64,000 bases of DNA from Neorhizobium tomejilense (GCA_002968845.1 PVBG01000021.1:1-64000); one strand, 5' to 3'. Shown: positions 26,817 to 35,946, counted from the first letter of the stretch. The notes: generated by a model from the sequence alone, not told the origin. Program-made: numbers and translations.

Positions 26817-28133
26817 TCACGGCCGCCGGAGCGAGGCAGCAATACGCTGGTTTGCGATCAGCATGGCGATGCCGGTCAGGATGCTTGCGACCGGGACGGT
26901 GAGCAGACCGAGCCCAAGACCGTTGGGAACCTGCGCCGCTGTCGCCGCATCGCTGATCATGCCGACGATAAGGGGGCCGAGTGCGGGCCCCAGAAGACCG
27001 GAGCCGATCATAGCAAGGCTCGTCGCCATCGCCTCCTTGCCCTTGCCTGCCACCAAATGGGCAGCGCCGAAGCACCAGGGGAGCAAAAACGCGAAGGACA
27101 ACATGCCGGGGACGAAAAGGAGGATAGAAAGCCACCCGACCGGCGCGAGCAACGCAGCGGTCGTCGTCAGACTTGCGATCATGAACAGGATTGCGGGCGG
27201 CCCGAGGACCTTACCGGTGCGGGAGCGCACGGCGCGGTCAAACAGGCGCCCACCTATCAGTGTTCCGCAAATCCCCATCAGGCCTTGCAGCAGTCCGAAC
27301 GCCAGACCAGCCTCGCTGGCGCTGAAGTCGTGGGTGCGGATCAGGAAAGGAACCGCGAAAGCGTAAAACGGTGCTGCGGCGAAACCGAGTGCGATCGAGC
27401 CGATAAACAGCCAACGAAATGCCGAGGAGGAAAGCAACCGCAGACTTGCCTTCAAGAACGGTTCGCTATTGGCCGCCGTGCGCTTGAGCGCCGGGGTCGG
27501 GCCGACGACAACGAACGCCAGCAGGCCGATAAGACCGCCCATGGCGCCGGCCCCGACCAGCGCTGTACGCCAGCCGAGCGTATCCCCGATCGCACCGCCA
27601 ACGGAGAAGCCCACCATGGTGCCGAGTGGAATGCCCATCGAGAAAATGCCGAGCGCCAACCCGCGTCGCGAGGGCGGGATCTTCCGGGCGATGATCGCGT
27701 GGCTGGAGGGCGTTCCGCCGGCTTCGCCGAAAGCGACTCCGAAGCGGGTAAAGGCGAGGAACAGGAAGCTCATGGCGAGGCCTCCGAGCAATGTCATCGC
27801 GCTCCAGAGCAAGATACATAAAAGGAGGACGGAGCGGGGCGATCCTCGATCGGCGGCGCGGGCGAGGGGCATCGACAAAAGCGTGTAGCAGACCGCAAAG
27901 GCGAGGCCAGTAAGCAAGCCTATCTCGGTGTCGCTCAGATGGAGCTCTTCCTTGATTGACTCGGCCAGGACGAAGGGAAGCATCCGGTCGATCTGCGAAG
28001 TGGCGCTGACAAGAAATAGGGTAATCAGCAGCATTGTGAGGCGCCGACCCTCGACATATTCATCGCCGCTCGCATTAGATATGATGGGTAGACCAGCTTG
28101 GTTATCTATTGACGAAGCGGCCGTTTCTGTCAT
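26817..28133 (-). CDS. MFS transporter
   Basis: A protein of about 438 residues with 12 predicted helices. ATG 28133 (MTETAASS) is chosen because AGGGAAG lies upstream; an ATG cluster at 28169 is the alternative. The loop-2 motif ARAADRGSPRSVLL, with upstream GLAFAVCYTLLSMPLA, and a Gly-rich FGVAFGEAGGTP segment match sugar-phosphate/anion or drug-type MFS proteins. It is divergent from the second AraC paralogue and probably under its control. The substrate cannot be assigned. Confidence 0.87.
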   Translation of the reverse strand: MTETAASSIDNQAGLPIISNASGDEYVEGRRLTMLLITLFLVSATSQIDRMLPFVLAESIKEELHLSDTEIGLLTGLAFAVCYTLLSMPLARAADRGSPRSVLLLCILLWSAMTLLGGLAMSFLFLAFTRFGVAFGEAGGTPSSHAIIARKIPPSRRGLALGIFSMGIPLGTMVGFSVGGAIGDTLGWRTALVGAGAMGGLIGLLAFVVVGPTPALKRTAANSEPFLKASLRLLSSSAFRWLFIGSIALGFAAAPFYAFAVPFLIRTHDFSASEAGLAFGLLQGLMGICGTLIGGRLFDRAVRSRTGKVLGPPAILFMIASLTTTAALLAPVGWLSILLFVPGMLSFAFLLPWCFGAAHLVAGKGKEAMATSLAMIGSGLLGPALGPLIVGMISDAATAAQVPNGLGLGLLTVPVASILTGIAMLIANQRIAASLRRP

Positions 28134-28136
28134 GCT
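28109..28136 (+). promoter_or_regulatory. Predicted promoter of second AraC paralogue
   Basis: TTGACG (28109-28114) and CATGCT (28131-28136) are 16 bp apart, embedded in CTATTGAC...GTTTCTGTCATGCT, as upstream of the first paralogue at 16247-16274. The site overlaps the first codons of the divergent MFS gene, so binding there could couple both genes. Confidence 0.5.
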
Positions 28137-28186
28137 TGGTGCTTCCCTAGCTGTGAGTGACATCATCAAGCTAGAGGAAGTCTCTC

Positions 28187-29221
28187 ATGACAAGAATGCC
28201 GAATACCTCAATAAACTTGCCTATTCCTGCAGGCGGCGATATGTTGCCGGCTGAAGGGCGAGTGCTGCGCTGGCCTCGAAACCAATCAGAGGTTCGGGTG
28301 TCGTCATCGCTGCTGGGCGGGATCACCGCATACATCGAAAGCCAGGGCGGCGGTGAAGGCCTGTTTCCGACGCAGATCGAGAGCGTCAACATCATCCGTT
28401 CCTATCAGCAGCGGATGCCGATGCGGCAGATCTATCGCCCGTCGCTCTGCGTCGTGGCTCAGGGCGCAAAAGAAATTCTCTTCGGCGAAGAGACACTTCG
28501 TTATGGCACCATGGAATGCCTGGTCGTCAGCATGGAAATGCCAGCCAACGGGCGGGTTGTCGAGGCCAGTGAACATATGCCCTACATGGGCGTCACCATC
28601 GATCTCGACGTGACGATGCTGCGCGAGGTGCTGGAACAGTTGGAGACGCCGCCCATTTCGTCTGCCACGCCCGGTCCATCCGTGTTCGTCGGAAAGGTGG
28701 ACGAACCTTTGGCCGAATGCGTGCTGCGCCTGATCCGGATGTCCGAGACGCCGAAGGCAATTCCGATCCTCTATCCATCTGTCATGCGGGAGATCTGCTA
28801 CTGGCTTCTGACTGGCCCTCATGGCGCCGAACTCTGCAGCCTGGCCCTGCCCGAATCGAATTTCATGCGAGTGGCCAAGGCGATCTATTTTCTGCGCGCC
28901 AATTTCACCCAGACGCTGCGTGTCGAGCAAATGGCAGAGGTCGCGCGCATGAGCCCGTCATCGTTTCACCAGCATTTCAAGCAGCTCACCTCGGTGACAC
29001 CGCTTCAGTTTCAGAAGCAGTTGCGCCTCCTTGAGTCGCGACGCCTAATGGTCGCGGACGCTGCAAGCGTCGAGGAAGCCGCCTACAAGGTCGGCTACGA
29101 AAGCGCTTCGCAATTCAGCCGCGAATATTCTCGGATGTTCGGCGTAGCGCCCAAGCAGGATGCGCTGAACCACCAGCGCATGTATAGCCAGTACGCCAGC
29201 CGCAAGGCGCGAACAGCGTAA
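28187..29221 (+). CDS. AraC-family regulator with AraC_N domain (paralogue 2)
   Basis: A 344-residue protein starting at ATG 28187, with AGAGGAAG upstream. It aligns over its whole length with the regulator at 16324, sharing AYIE(S/G)QGGGEGLFPT, YRPSLCVV, MSPSSFHQHFK and SASQFSREY blocks. The N-terminal AraC_N-type ligand domain is followed by the two-HTH domain. It is divergent from the MFS transporter gene. The strong conservation with its paralogue indicates a fairly recent duplication, or two family members acquired together. Confidence 0.88.
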   Translation: MTRMPNTSINLPIPAGGDMLPAEGRVLRWPRNQSEVRVSSSLLGGITAYIESQGGGEGLFPTQIESVNIIRSYQQRMPMRQIYRPSLCVVAQGAKEILFGEETLRYGTMECLVVSMEMPANGRVVEASEHMPYMGVTIDLDVTMLREVLEQLETPPISSATPGPSVFVGKVDEPLAECVLRLIRMSETPKAIPILYPSVMREICYWLLTGPHGAELCSLALPESNFMRVAKAIYFLRANFTQTLRVEQMAEVARMSPSSFHQHFKQLTSVTPLQFQKQLRLLESRRLMVADAASVEEAAYKVGYESASQFSREYSRMFGVAPKQDALNHQRMYSQYASRKARTA

Positions 29222-29346
29222 GGCCGTGTTGCAGGAGGTCGCTCCCTGCCGCCTCGGTTCGGAGCGGCCTTCCTGATATGCTGCGAAGGAATGCCATTGT
29301 GAGTGGCGAGGATATGCCTAGGGCGGTTAGATGCCGACCGGCGGCG

Positions 29347-30162
29347 TCACATCAGGTTTTCCTGCATTGCCTGATAAACGGTCCTCACGATTGGCCGAAA
29401 ACCTAGACTGCGAGCGAGCGAGCCATCCATGTGCAGGCGCCAGGGATTGGCGAGCGGCGCTGAGGACGGTTCCATTGTTCCGCCGACCAGGGCGACGAGC
29501 TCGTAGATCGAGGTCGGCGCCTCATCAGCGATATTGACGATGCGCCCATCCATCGTGCCGGTCAGGGCGAGGTTGATGGCGGTGGCGATGTCGAGATGAT
29601 GTATGATGCTCATCCTCTGGGCAGGATGCATTTTGAAGTTTGTGACCAATCGCGGCAACTCTTCGAGATGTCCGTCCTTATCGCCATAAACGAAGCCGAA
29701 CCGCTGGATCGCCCAGTTTAGCCGGCTTTCACGTAGCGCGTTCTCGGCGGCGAGCTTGCTGGCCGGGTAGGCTTGTTGCGGGTTGGCCGCATCGTCCTCA
29801 CGGCTAGGGCGCGGGCTGTCCGCGTCATAGACATTGGACGTGCTTGCCATGATGAAACGTGCCTCGGGCGCACGCGCCTTTGCCGCGGCGATGAGGTTGC
29901 GCGTGCCTTCGAGGTTGCTCTTCCAGATAAGATCGGTGTCGGGGGTGCGGAAAACCGCAGCAAGATGGATGATCGCCGAAACGCCCTCCACCGCCCGCAT
30001 GAGGGACGCCGGATCGAGGAGGTCCGCTTCTGCCGCGCTGACGCCGGGGCGCGCCTGCTTCCCGCCGCGCGTCAGGACACGGCAATTCACCGCTGCTTCG
30101 ACAAGGCGCGGAAGAAGGCGAGCTCCGACGAGCCCCGTTGCGCCGGTTACCAAGACTGTCAT
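29347..30162 (-). CDS. NAD-dependent epimerase/dehydratase-like extended SDR
   Basis: A 271-residue protein starting at ATG 30162 (MTVLVTGATGLVG) with AGAAAGGAAC upstream. The Rossmann motif TGATGLVGARLL is followed by the FIMASTSNVYD serine block and YPASKLAAE with the YxxxK pair. That is full catalytic equipment for an extended SDR. It overlaps the MarR gene by 4 bp (ATGA), so it is translationally coupled to it and probably repressed by it. Substrate unknown. Confidence 0.88.
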   Translation of the reverse strand: MTVLVTGATGLVGARLLPRLVEAAVNCRVLTRGGKQARPGVSAAEADLLDPASLMRAVEGVSAIIHLAAVFRTPDTDLIWKSNLEGTRNLIAAAKARAPEARFIMASTSNVYDADSPRPSREDDAANPQQAYPASKLAAENALRESRLNWAIQRFGFVYGDKDGHLEELPRLVTNFKMHPAQRMSIIHHLDIATAINLALTGTMDGRIVNIADEAPTSIYELVALVGGTMEPSSAPLANPWRLHMDGSLARSLGFRPIVRTVYQAMQENLM

Positions 30163-30620
30163 GACGCGGTTCCTTTCTGTAGCAGGTTTTCGAGACGCTC
30201 CGTTGCGGTCTGAAGAACCCGGACCGCGACCGCGATGTCGGCCTCGTCGATGCCGTCGAACGCGACCGAGCGGATGAAAGAGAGATCGGGCAGCTCGCCC
30301 CACAACTTGGCGCCGGTGGCGGTAATGCGTAGAAGCTTCTGGCGCTGATCAACCCGGTCGGGCTCTTGCTCGACGAGACCCTTGCGCACGAGCGTCGCGA
30401 CGATGCCGGTCATTGTGGCGCGTTCGATCGTAAGCAACCGCACGAGATCACGTTGCATGGTCGGTCCGGCAGTTGCGAGCTGGTAGAGCACGTACCACTG
30501 CACGGATCCGAGATCGTAAGGACGCAGGGCAGAGTCCATGACCGCCCGTCCGGCAAAGTAGCATCGCTTTGTCCAGGCTCCGATAAGGTCGCGATCTGTA
30601 TCTTTCCGCTCCCGATCCAC
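30159..30620 (-). CDS. MarR-family transcriptional regulator
   Basis: A protein of about 153 residues. GTG 30620 (or TTG 30623) is preferred because GGAG at 30630-30633 sits 6-9 nt upstream; TTG 30635 would give 158 residues. The winged helix contains QRDLVRLLTIERATMTGIVA and LVRKGLVEQEPDRVDQRQKL, the classic MarR recognition helix and wing with the Asp-Arg pair. It heads a two-gene operon with the epimerase. A perfect inverted repeat just upstream (30638-30655) is a good candidate for its own operator. Confidence 0.9.
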   Translation of the reverse strand: MDRERKDTDRDLIGAWTKRCYFAGRAVMDSALRPYDLGSVQWYVLYQLATAGPTMQRDLVRLLTIERATMTGIVATLVRKGLVEQEPDRVDQRQKLLRITATGAKLWGELPDLSFIRSVAFDGIDEADIAVAVRVLQTATERLENLLQKGTAS

Positions 30621-30637
30621 CAACGCGTGCTCCAATC

Positions 30638-30655
30638 TTGCTAGCTACCTAGCAA
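30638..30655. promoter_or_regulatory. Predicted MarR operator
   Basis: TTGCTAG (30638-30644) and CTAGCAA (30649-30655) form a perfect 7-bp inverted repeat with a 4-bp spacer, immediately upstream of the MarR start. Size and AT-rich ends fit MarR-type operators. Autorepression of the MarR-epimerase operon is inferred from position. Confidence 0.65.
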
Positions 30656-31029
30656 ATAGGTGGGGTGCCAAACAAATGTCAAGGGGGATCCGCTTTGCTC
30701 AGATCACTGGCGGGAGGGAGAGGAGACAGCATTGGCAGATCGAACGAAGGCCGGTTTCCTCGCCCCTTCACGAACTGCTGAGCGAGCTGGGATGACCCAT
30801 CCTCGCTTCGTTCAACTGTAGGATCAGGCAGGAAATTTGAGCTTCTGGGCATTCGGTGCCGCGTCGCTAGCGTGTAGTTTCACGGGCGCATTGTCCCGCA
30901 GTTGTCCGGCTGGTTCCAAGACCGAGCTTCTTTTGAGGAGAGCCGCTGGATCATTGGCATCCACAGCGTCTGGCGCGCCACGACTCTCTTGTCGATGTCC
31001 GCCTCAAACCGTAAAAAAGGAAGCATGGA
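30656..31029. other. Intergenic region, nothing further recognised
   Basis: Beyond the MarR operator this divergent gap holds no supported coding sequence. Promoters for both flanking genes should lie here, but I could not identify convincing -35/-10 pairs. Confidence 0.4.
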
Positions 31030-31500
31030 ATGGTGAAATCACTAGCGGGGCCCTTGCTGGCCGCAGTGCTCTCGGCAGGAATGACAGGTCTCCTCGTTGG
31101 AGAGGCCTTCGCACAGGCCTCTTCGCCGGATCAGATTGTCGGCGTATGGCAGTCCGAGGACGGCAACCTCAAACTGGAGATGTTCGACGCCGGAGAAACC
31201 TATGCGGCCCGCGTCCTCTACGGAAAGCTTCTGGTCGAGGCTGACGGCAAGACCTTCAAGAAGGACACCCTCAATCCGGATCCGAACCTCCGGAGCCGTT
31301 CTCTGGAGCGCGCTGTTCTCGTGACCAACCTCAAGTGGGATGCCGCTGACCGTCGCTGGGAAGGCGGAAATTTTTACAGCGGAGCGACAGGCCAGACCCA
31401 TTCCGCCCAAGCAACGCTTGTGACCGGAAAACTGGAACTCCGCGCCTATAGGGGCACCACCCTTCTCGGTCGGACCATGGTGCTTCGCCGCGCGCAATGA
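31030..31500 (+). CDS. Exported DUF2147-domain protein
   Basis: A 156-residue protein starting at ATG 31030 with AAAAAGGAAG upstream. The signal peptide (LAGPLLAAVLSAGMTGLLVG) is cleaved near AFAQA. The mature part begins IVGVWQSEDGNLKLEMF and contains WEGGNFYSGATGQTH, close to the DUF2147 pattern of a small lipocalin-like beta-barrel. Family members are periplasmic and of unknown function. It stands alone, with a fragment downstream. Confidence 0.8.
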   Translation: MVKSLAGPLLAAVLSAGMTGLLVGEAFAQASSPDQIVGVWQSEDGNLKLEMFDAGETYAARVLYGKLLVEADGKTFKKDTLNPDPNLRSRSLERAVLVTNLKWDAADRRWEGGNFYSGATGQTHSAQATLVTGKLELRAYRGTTLLGRTMVLRRAQ

Positions 31501-31699
31501 AGCCACGAAGAAGCTTTTGCTACCCACCCCTGGGCAGCAGCCATGCCTTCGAAAGGGGAGCGCACAATGGATGTGCAATTCCACACAAGCGCCATAGCGG
31601 AAAGTTCCTCGCCCGTTGATTGGGAACTCGCCAGGCCAAGCGGTGGCACTCAGCGTTCCCGCCCTCAATCGTTGGTTCGATCGAACCTAGGTCCCTTCG

Positions 31700-32027
31700 G
31701 CCGACTTGGCCGGGCTAGATGGCCTTCGCTTCATATTAAGAAGAGGTATGATCGGCGGCCCTCTGATGGATACGGGCTTTGGCTTCTACGGCGCGTGGAT
31801 GGTGCGCGCGCCGCCATGGCCTGTGCCCAAGCCCGGCCGGCAATTGCGATCAGCATCGCGCCTGGGCGGTCAGGCTGTTCGCGCTGACGATCGGGCCGTG
31901 GATCTATCGAGTGGAATATGGGCTCTGGTCCGTGCCGGTCGGCGGGTTTCGGTCACGAGCCGGACTCAGCGGCTGTTTCGACGCGATCATGGTGTATTTT
32001 TTCTACCTTCCCAATTCGTCGGGCTGA
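31700..32027 (+). pseudogene. Frameshifted C-terminal remnant of a DUF2306-type membrane protein
   Basis: Two frames together give a DUF2306-like C-terminus: GGPLMDTGFGFYGAWM in frame 2 (about 31750-31800), then AWAVRLFALTIGPWIYRVEYG and MVYFFYLPN in frame 3 (about 31859-32018). A frameshift therefore lies between 31800 and 31859. The N-terminal helices are missing. Identification rests on remembered family motifs and the boundaries are approximate. Confidence 0.55.
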
Positions 32028-32264
32028 TTCGGCGGTTGACGCCCCACCGTTCTTCATGCGGCCCGATGCCTTCGGACGATGACTCGATCGGTTGCAAGCG
32101 ATGCGTGCTTGTCAGGCGTGGCCGTAGGATCGGGCATGTTTTTTGCGCCTTCAGGCATGGCGGTTTGCGCCGCAACCGGCATGTTGAGGATGGAAGACGA
32201 AAATAGTGCGTCGAGGCAGGAAACACTCGACCCTCCTCCGCCTTGCAAGAAGAAAGGATCGCAC

Positions 32265-33179
32265 ATGACCAAGTGGACGGCCAGTAGGATTGCGTCTCAA
32301 CAGGACCGCACGGTAGTGGTGACCGGCACCGGGGGGCTGGGCTACGAGGACGCGCTGGCTCTGACCCGTGCCGGCGCGCGCGTTGTGATCGCCGGCCGCA
32401 ATGCTCAAAAGGGTGCTGAAGCTGTGGCCACGATCCGACATGCCGTGCCTGGCGCGGAGGTGCGGTTCGGACAAGTGGATCTCGCAGACCTTGCGTCGAT
32501 CGCCAGCTTCGCGGCGCAGCTCACGCAGGAGCAGGACAGGCTCGATCTCCTGATCAACAATGCCGGGGTCATGAGACCGCCGGTGCGACGCGAGACCAGC
32601 GATGGCTTCGAACTCCAGTTTGGAACGAACTATCTCGGCCATTTCGCCCTTACGGCGCATCTGCTGCCGCTCTTGAAGCGTGGGCATAGGCCGCGCGTCG
32701 TGACCCTCGGCAGCGTGGCGGCGCGCGGCGCCGCGATCGACTTCGATGACCTGCAGGCCGAGCGCAGCTACAAACCGATGCGGGTCTATGGTCAGTCCAA
32801 GCTGGCATGCATCATGTTCGCCTTCGAGATGAGCCGGCGCAGCAAAGCGGCGGGATGGGGCGTTGAAAGCCTAGCGGCCCATCCGGGCATCACACGCACC
32901 GATCTGATTGTGAATGGCTCGGGGCGGTCGAGCCTGCCCGGAATGCTGCGCCGTTTCCTGCCTTTCCTGTTCCAACCCGCTTGGCAAGGCGCCTTGCCAA
33001 CGCTCTACGCTGGGACCGATCCGATGGCACGGGACGGCGCGTACTATGGACCTGACGGAATGGGCGGAATGCGCGGATATCCCGTCGAGGAGACGCCCCC
33101 GAGGCAGGCGCTGGATAGCGGCGCGGCTGCGCGGCTCTGGGATATATCCTTGGAGATGACCGGCGCGAATTTCGCATAA
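32265..33179 (+). CDS. SDR-family oxidoreductase, retinol-dehydrogenase-like
   Basis: A 304-residue protein starting at ATG 32265 with AAAGGA 6 nt upstream. NNAGVMRPP, a FGTNYLGHFALTAHLL block and VYGQSKLACIMF (YxxxK) place it with the retinol-dehydrogenase/WWOX-like SDRs. The cofactor motif reads TGTGGLGYEDALAL, one residue shorter than the expected TGxxxGxG spacing. This could weaken or alter NAD(P) binding, or mark a small deletion. The catalytic Ser/Tyr/Lys part looks intact. Confidence 0.83.
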   Translation: MTKWTASRIASQQDRTVVVTGTGGLGYEDALALTRAGARVVIAGRNAQKGAEAVATIRHAVPGAEVRFGQVDLADLASIASFAAQLTQEQDRLDLLINNAGVMRPPVRRETSDGFELQFGTNYLGHFALTAHLLPLLKRGHRPRVVTLGSVAARGAAIDFDDLQAERSYKPMRVYGQSKLACIMFAFEMSRRSKAAGWGVESLAAHPGITRTDLIVNGSGRSSLPGMLRRFLPFLFQPAWQGALPTLYAGTDPMARDGAYYGPDGMGGMRGYPVEETPPRQALDSGAAARLWDISLEMTGANFA

Positions 33180-33542
33180 ACGCCGCGCGTGCCACTCCTT
33201 GTCCCTGTGCCGTGCCCTACCCGGCTGCATCGCTGAGCGATGGCTGCCGGCTCACCGGATCCGCCGACGAGTCGTTTGGCTGAAGGGACTCGTCCATCAA
33301 TATCATCGCTGCAGCGGCAGAAACAGATAGGAGGGGTTTAGCCGTGACGATCGACCATCTTTCTCGGCCACCGTTTCCGCCAAGGTGTCGAGGTCACGAC
33401 GGTTTCCTTCACGGGAGGGGAATGTGTCACCGTCGGTTTCCCGCTGTAACGCGTGGTGCCGGCCAATGTCGCTTGCTTCTTTTCAAAACCAACAACAATG
33501 GACGGCAGGCGCGAGCCTTGAACATGTCCTGGAGACTTGCTG
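33180..33542. other. Intergenic region, nothing recognised
   Basis: 363 bp upstream of the methyltransferase gene. A short open frame from 33344 lacks recognisable features. No operator-like dyad stands out. Confidence 0.4.
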
Positions 33543-35126
33543 ATGGCATGGTCATGCGGCTACTTCACTGACCTCAATTATACCCATGGATACTATCCGG
33601 AAATGAATCCGGCCATGCTGCGCCTGGCATGCCTATGCAACGCCGTAGAGCCGCAACTGCCCGATGCGCCGTCCTATCTGGAACTAGGCTTCGGCCAGGG
33701 TGTTACGATCAATATGCTCGCCGCGGCGTCTTCCGGAACCTACTGGGGTACTGACTTTAATCCGGCGCAAACAGTCGAAGCTCGCAAACTGGCCGATGCC
33801 TCCCGAGCCGACATTCACCTGTACGACGATTCCTTCGAGGAATTTGCCAGGCGGGGGGATCTTCCGGACTTTGATGTTATAGCGCTTCACGGCATCTGGA
33901 GTTGGATCTCGGAAAAGAACCGCAAGATCATAACCGACATCATCCGGCGGAAACTTCGGCCCGGGGGTGTCGCGTATATAAGCTATAACTGCCTGCCCGG
34001 CTGGGCTCCAGTCGTACCGATCCGGCAGCTGATGTCCCTCTACCAGGACTATGGGGGCGGGAAGATGTCGAGACCGATCGAGATGATCGAAGGCGCGGTG
34101 CAGTTTGCGGAAGAGATCGCAAAGGCCGGCTCGTACTATTTTCGGGACAACCCTTTCGCCAAGCATCATCTGGAGCAAATGGGTAAACAGGGACGCAACT
34201 ATCTCGGACACGAGTATATGAATGCGGATTGGCATCTTGAGCATTTTTCCGACATGGCCCGAAACCTGGATGAGGCCAAGCTTACATATGTTGGCTCCGC
34301 ACGGCTGCTTGACGGGATCGATGCGTTCCAGCTCAACGAGGACGGTATTAAATTCGTGTCGCAGATCGGACATCCGATCATGCGTGAGACGGTCCGCGAC
34401 TATCTGGTGAACCGGCGCTTCCGCACCGATATTTTCGTAAAGGGAGCAAGACCACTCCCGGGCCGGGAACATCGCGACGCCTGGTACGCGCTGGCATTCG
34501 TGCTGGTAGTCCCAGAGATTGATGTCCCGAAAAAGATCTTGTGTGCAAGAGGCGAAGTGGCGCTGCCCGCCGGCAAATACGACTTGATCCTGGAGGTCTT
34601 GGCCGAGGATGGCTACAGACCGAAACGTGTCGAGGAATTTTTCAAACACGCCAGGCTGCGAAAGCTCAAACCTCAGGACATTGTTGATCTCCTGACGGTC
34701 CTCACAGGAGCTGGTTTTGCCGCCCCGGCCCAAGCCCCTTCGGAGAAGGTCAAGGAGCAGTGCAGAGCGCTGAACCGACACATCATGCAACGGGCGCTTG
34801 TCAGCATGGATCTGCATCACATGGTATCGCCGGTGACCGGTGGCGGCATCGGGCTCAACCACATGACACAGCTATTCGTGCTTGCCACCAGTGAAGGCAA
34901 AGATGGCGCCGAGGCCTTGGCCAGCTATGTGTGGGATTTCCTGGACAGCACTGGCGAACGCCTAGTGAGGGACGGCAACAAGCTTGAATCCAAGGACGAA
35001 AATTTGAAGGAAATCAGGGTTTTGGCAAGAAAATTCGTCAAGTTTGGCCGACCGCTTCTGCAAGCCTTGCAGATCATTGATGCCCCTGAGGGCGGCGGAT
35101 GGTCGAATGAGGCTAAGGAGTCATAG
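33543..35126 (+). CDS. Class I methyltransferase with methyltransferase regulatory domain
   Basis: A protein of 527 residues starting at ATG 33543 (TTG 33537 is also open). The SAM motif YLELGFGQGVTINMLAAAS (about 45-65) and YWGTDFNP give a class I methyltransferase domain, followed by LHGIWSWISEKNRKII and LRPGGVAYISYN. The second half matches the regulatory domain found C-terminal to such methyltransferases (PIEMIEGAVQFAEEIAKAGS, EYMNADWHLEHFSDMA). The whole architecture is standard for the family, usually found near surface-polysaccharide or secondary-metabolite genes. Here it is an orphan; the substrate is unknown. Confidence 0.82.
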   Translation: MAWSCGYFTDLNYTHGYYPEMNPAMLRLACLCNAVEPQLPDAPSYLELGFGQGVTINMLAAASSGTYWGTDFNPAQTVEARKLADASRADIHLYDDSFEEFARRGDLPDFDVIALHGIWSWISEKNRKIITDIIRRKLRPGGVAYISYNCLPGWAPVVPIRQLMSLYQDYGGGKMSRPIEMIEGAVQFAEEIAKAGSYYFRDNPFAKHHLEQMGKQGRNYLGHEYMNADWHLEHFSDMARNLDEAKLTYVGSARLLDGIDAFQLNEDGIKFVSQIGHPIMRETVRDYLVNRRFRTDIFVKGARPLPGREHRDAWYALAFVLVVPEIDVPKKILCARGEVALPAGKYDLILEVLAEDGYRPKRVEEFFKHARLRKLKPQDIVDLLTVLTGAGFAAPAQAPSEKVKEQCRALNRHIMQRALVSMDLHHMVSPVTGGGIGLNHMTQLFVLATSEGKDGAEALASYVWDFLDSTGERLVRDGNKLESKDENLKEIRVLARKFVKFGRPLLQALQIIDAPEGGGWSNEAKES

Positions 35127-35228
35127 CTCCGACGGGGCACACTCGCCTTTGGCTAAAAGGAGAGAGATGGAATTGACGAATATCGAAGGGTAGCGGGAGG
35201 CCGGCGTTGGTACTTGGATCGACAGCGC

Positions 35229-35462
35229 ATGCAGCTCGGCCGCATCGTCGAAATCGGCCCCTGCGCCGAGGTCTTCGGCAATCCCCGCCATCCCTACACG
35301 CAGGCGCTGCTTTCGGCGGTGCCCAATCCGGATCCGCAAAAGAAGCGGTCGGCGACAATGTCGCTTGCGCAGCTGTCATCGCCGGTTCACCCGGTCGGAT
35401 TCACCATGCCGCTCCCGGAATACCGGGACCTTGGCGTCGGGCATTGCGTCCTTGTGAGTTAG
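35229..35462 (+). pseudogene. C-terminal fragment of an oligopeptide ABC ATPase (OppD/DppF type)
   Basis: The frame reads MQLGRIVEIGPCAEVFGNP, then HPYTQALLSAVPNPDPQKK: the conserved segment after the Walker B/H-loop of Opp/Dpp ATPases, followed by a diverged tail ending at a stop at 35462. Walker A, signature and Walker B are all missing, so it is a 5'-truncated remnant. No Opp permease or binding protein lies nearby. Confidence 0.75.
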
Positions 35463-35628
35463 ATGCATAACGCGCTGCTCGGCCGTACTACCGATTGGAG
35501 GCATCCAACGGTCACCGCTAGAGGTCGCGAGGTAGTTCACCGTCAGAAACGCTTTGCATCGAGAAGGCGACAGGATATGCGGTAGATTTATACAAGCTTC
35601 CGGGGGTCTCCCCTTTGGACGAGCATAA

Positions 35629-35946
35629 ATGGAAAGCGCTTTCATGGCGCCCATCGATGATGAAGCGGTCGATGCTCGTGATCTGCTCTTGGGGGAATTT
35701 GCGCCAGCAGGCGGGAGAACCCGCAAGAGCGTGGACTTGGACAAACCGCTGATAACCGACGTCCTAAAAAAAGACGCGGGTGCCGAGGGTTCATATTGGT
35801 TCAAGGCGAGGGTTCGGCAGCTTTGCGGCCCGAAGTGGGTAGTAGGTGAACGCCTACCGATTGTTCTAGCCGATACAAGTGCTAACCTCATAATAGTGAG
35901 CGCTTGTCAAAGCGGGTCCACACGTCGGTTCACCCGTGAGACCTAG
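35629..35946 (+). CDS. Hypothetical protein, weakly supported
   Basis: An open frame of 105 residues with GGACGAG upstream of ATG 35629. The middle (DLLLGEFAPAGGRTRKSVD, WFKARVRQLCGPKWVVGE) has plausible protein composition but no motif I recognise. The C-terminus is Ser/Arg-rich and looks non-native. The opposite strand is also open across this stretch, which weakens the case. It may be a remnant. Confidence 0.25.
   Translation: MESAFMAPIDDEAVDARDLLLGEFAPAGGRTRKSVDLDKPLITDVLKKDAGAEGSYWFKARVRQLCGPKWVVGERLPIVLADTSANLIIVSACQSGSTRRFTRET

Noticed and set aside
25947..27821. Long plus-strand open frame opposite IorA, the SDR fragment and the MFS gene
   Set aside because: It runs antisense to two clear genes on the minus strand, with Asp/Glu/Arg-rich low-complexity composition typical of a shadow in high-GC DNA.
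35376..35891. Minus-strand open frame overlapping the hypothetical gene at 35629
   Set aside because: No start signal and no recognisable domain; composition is that of a shadow. The plus-strand frame is only marginally better.
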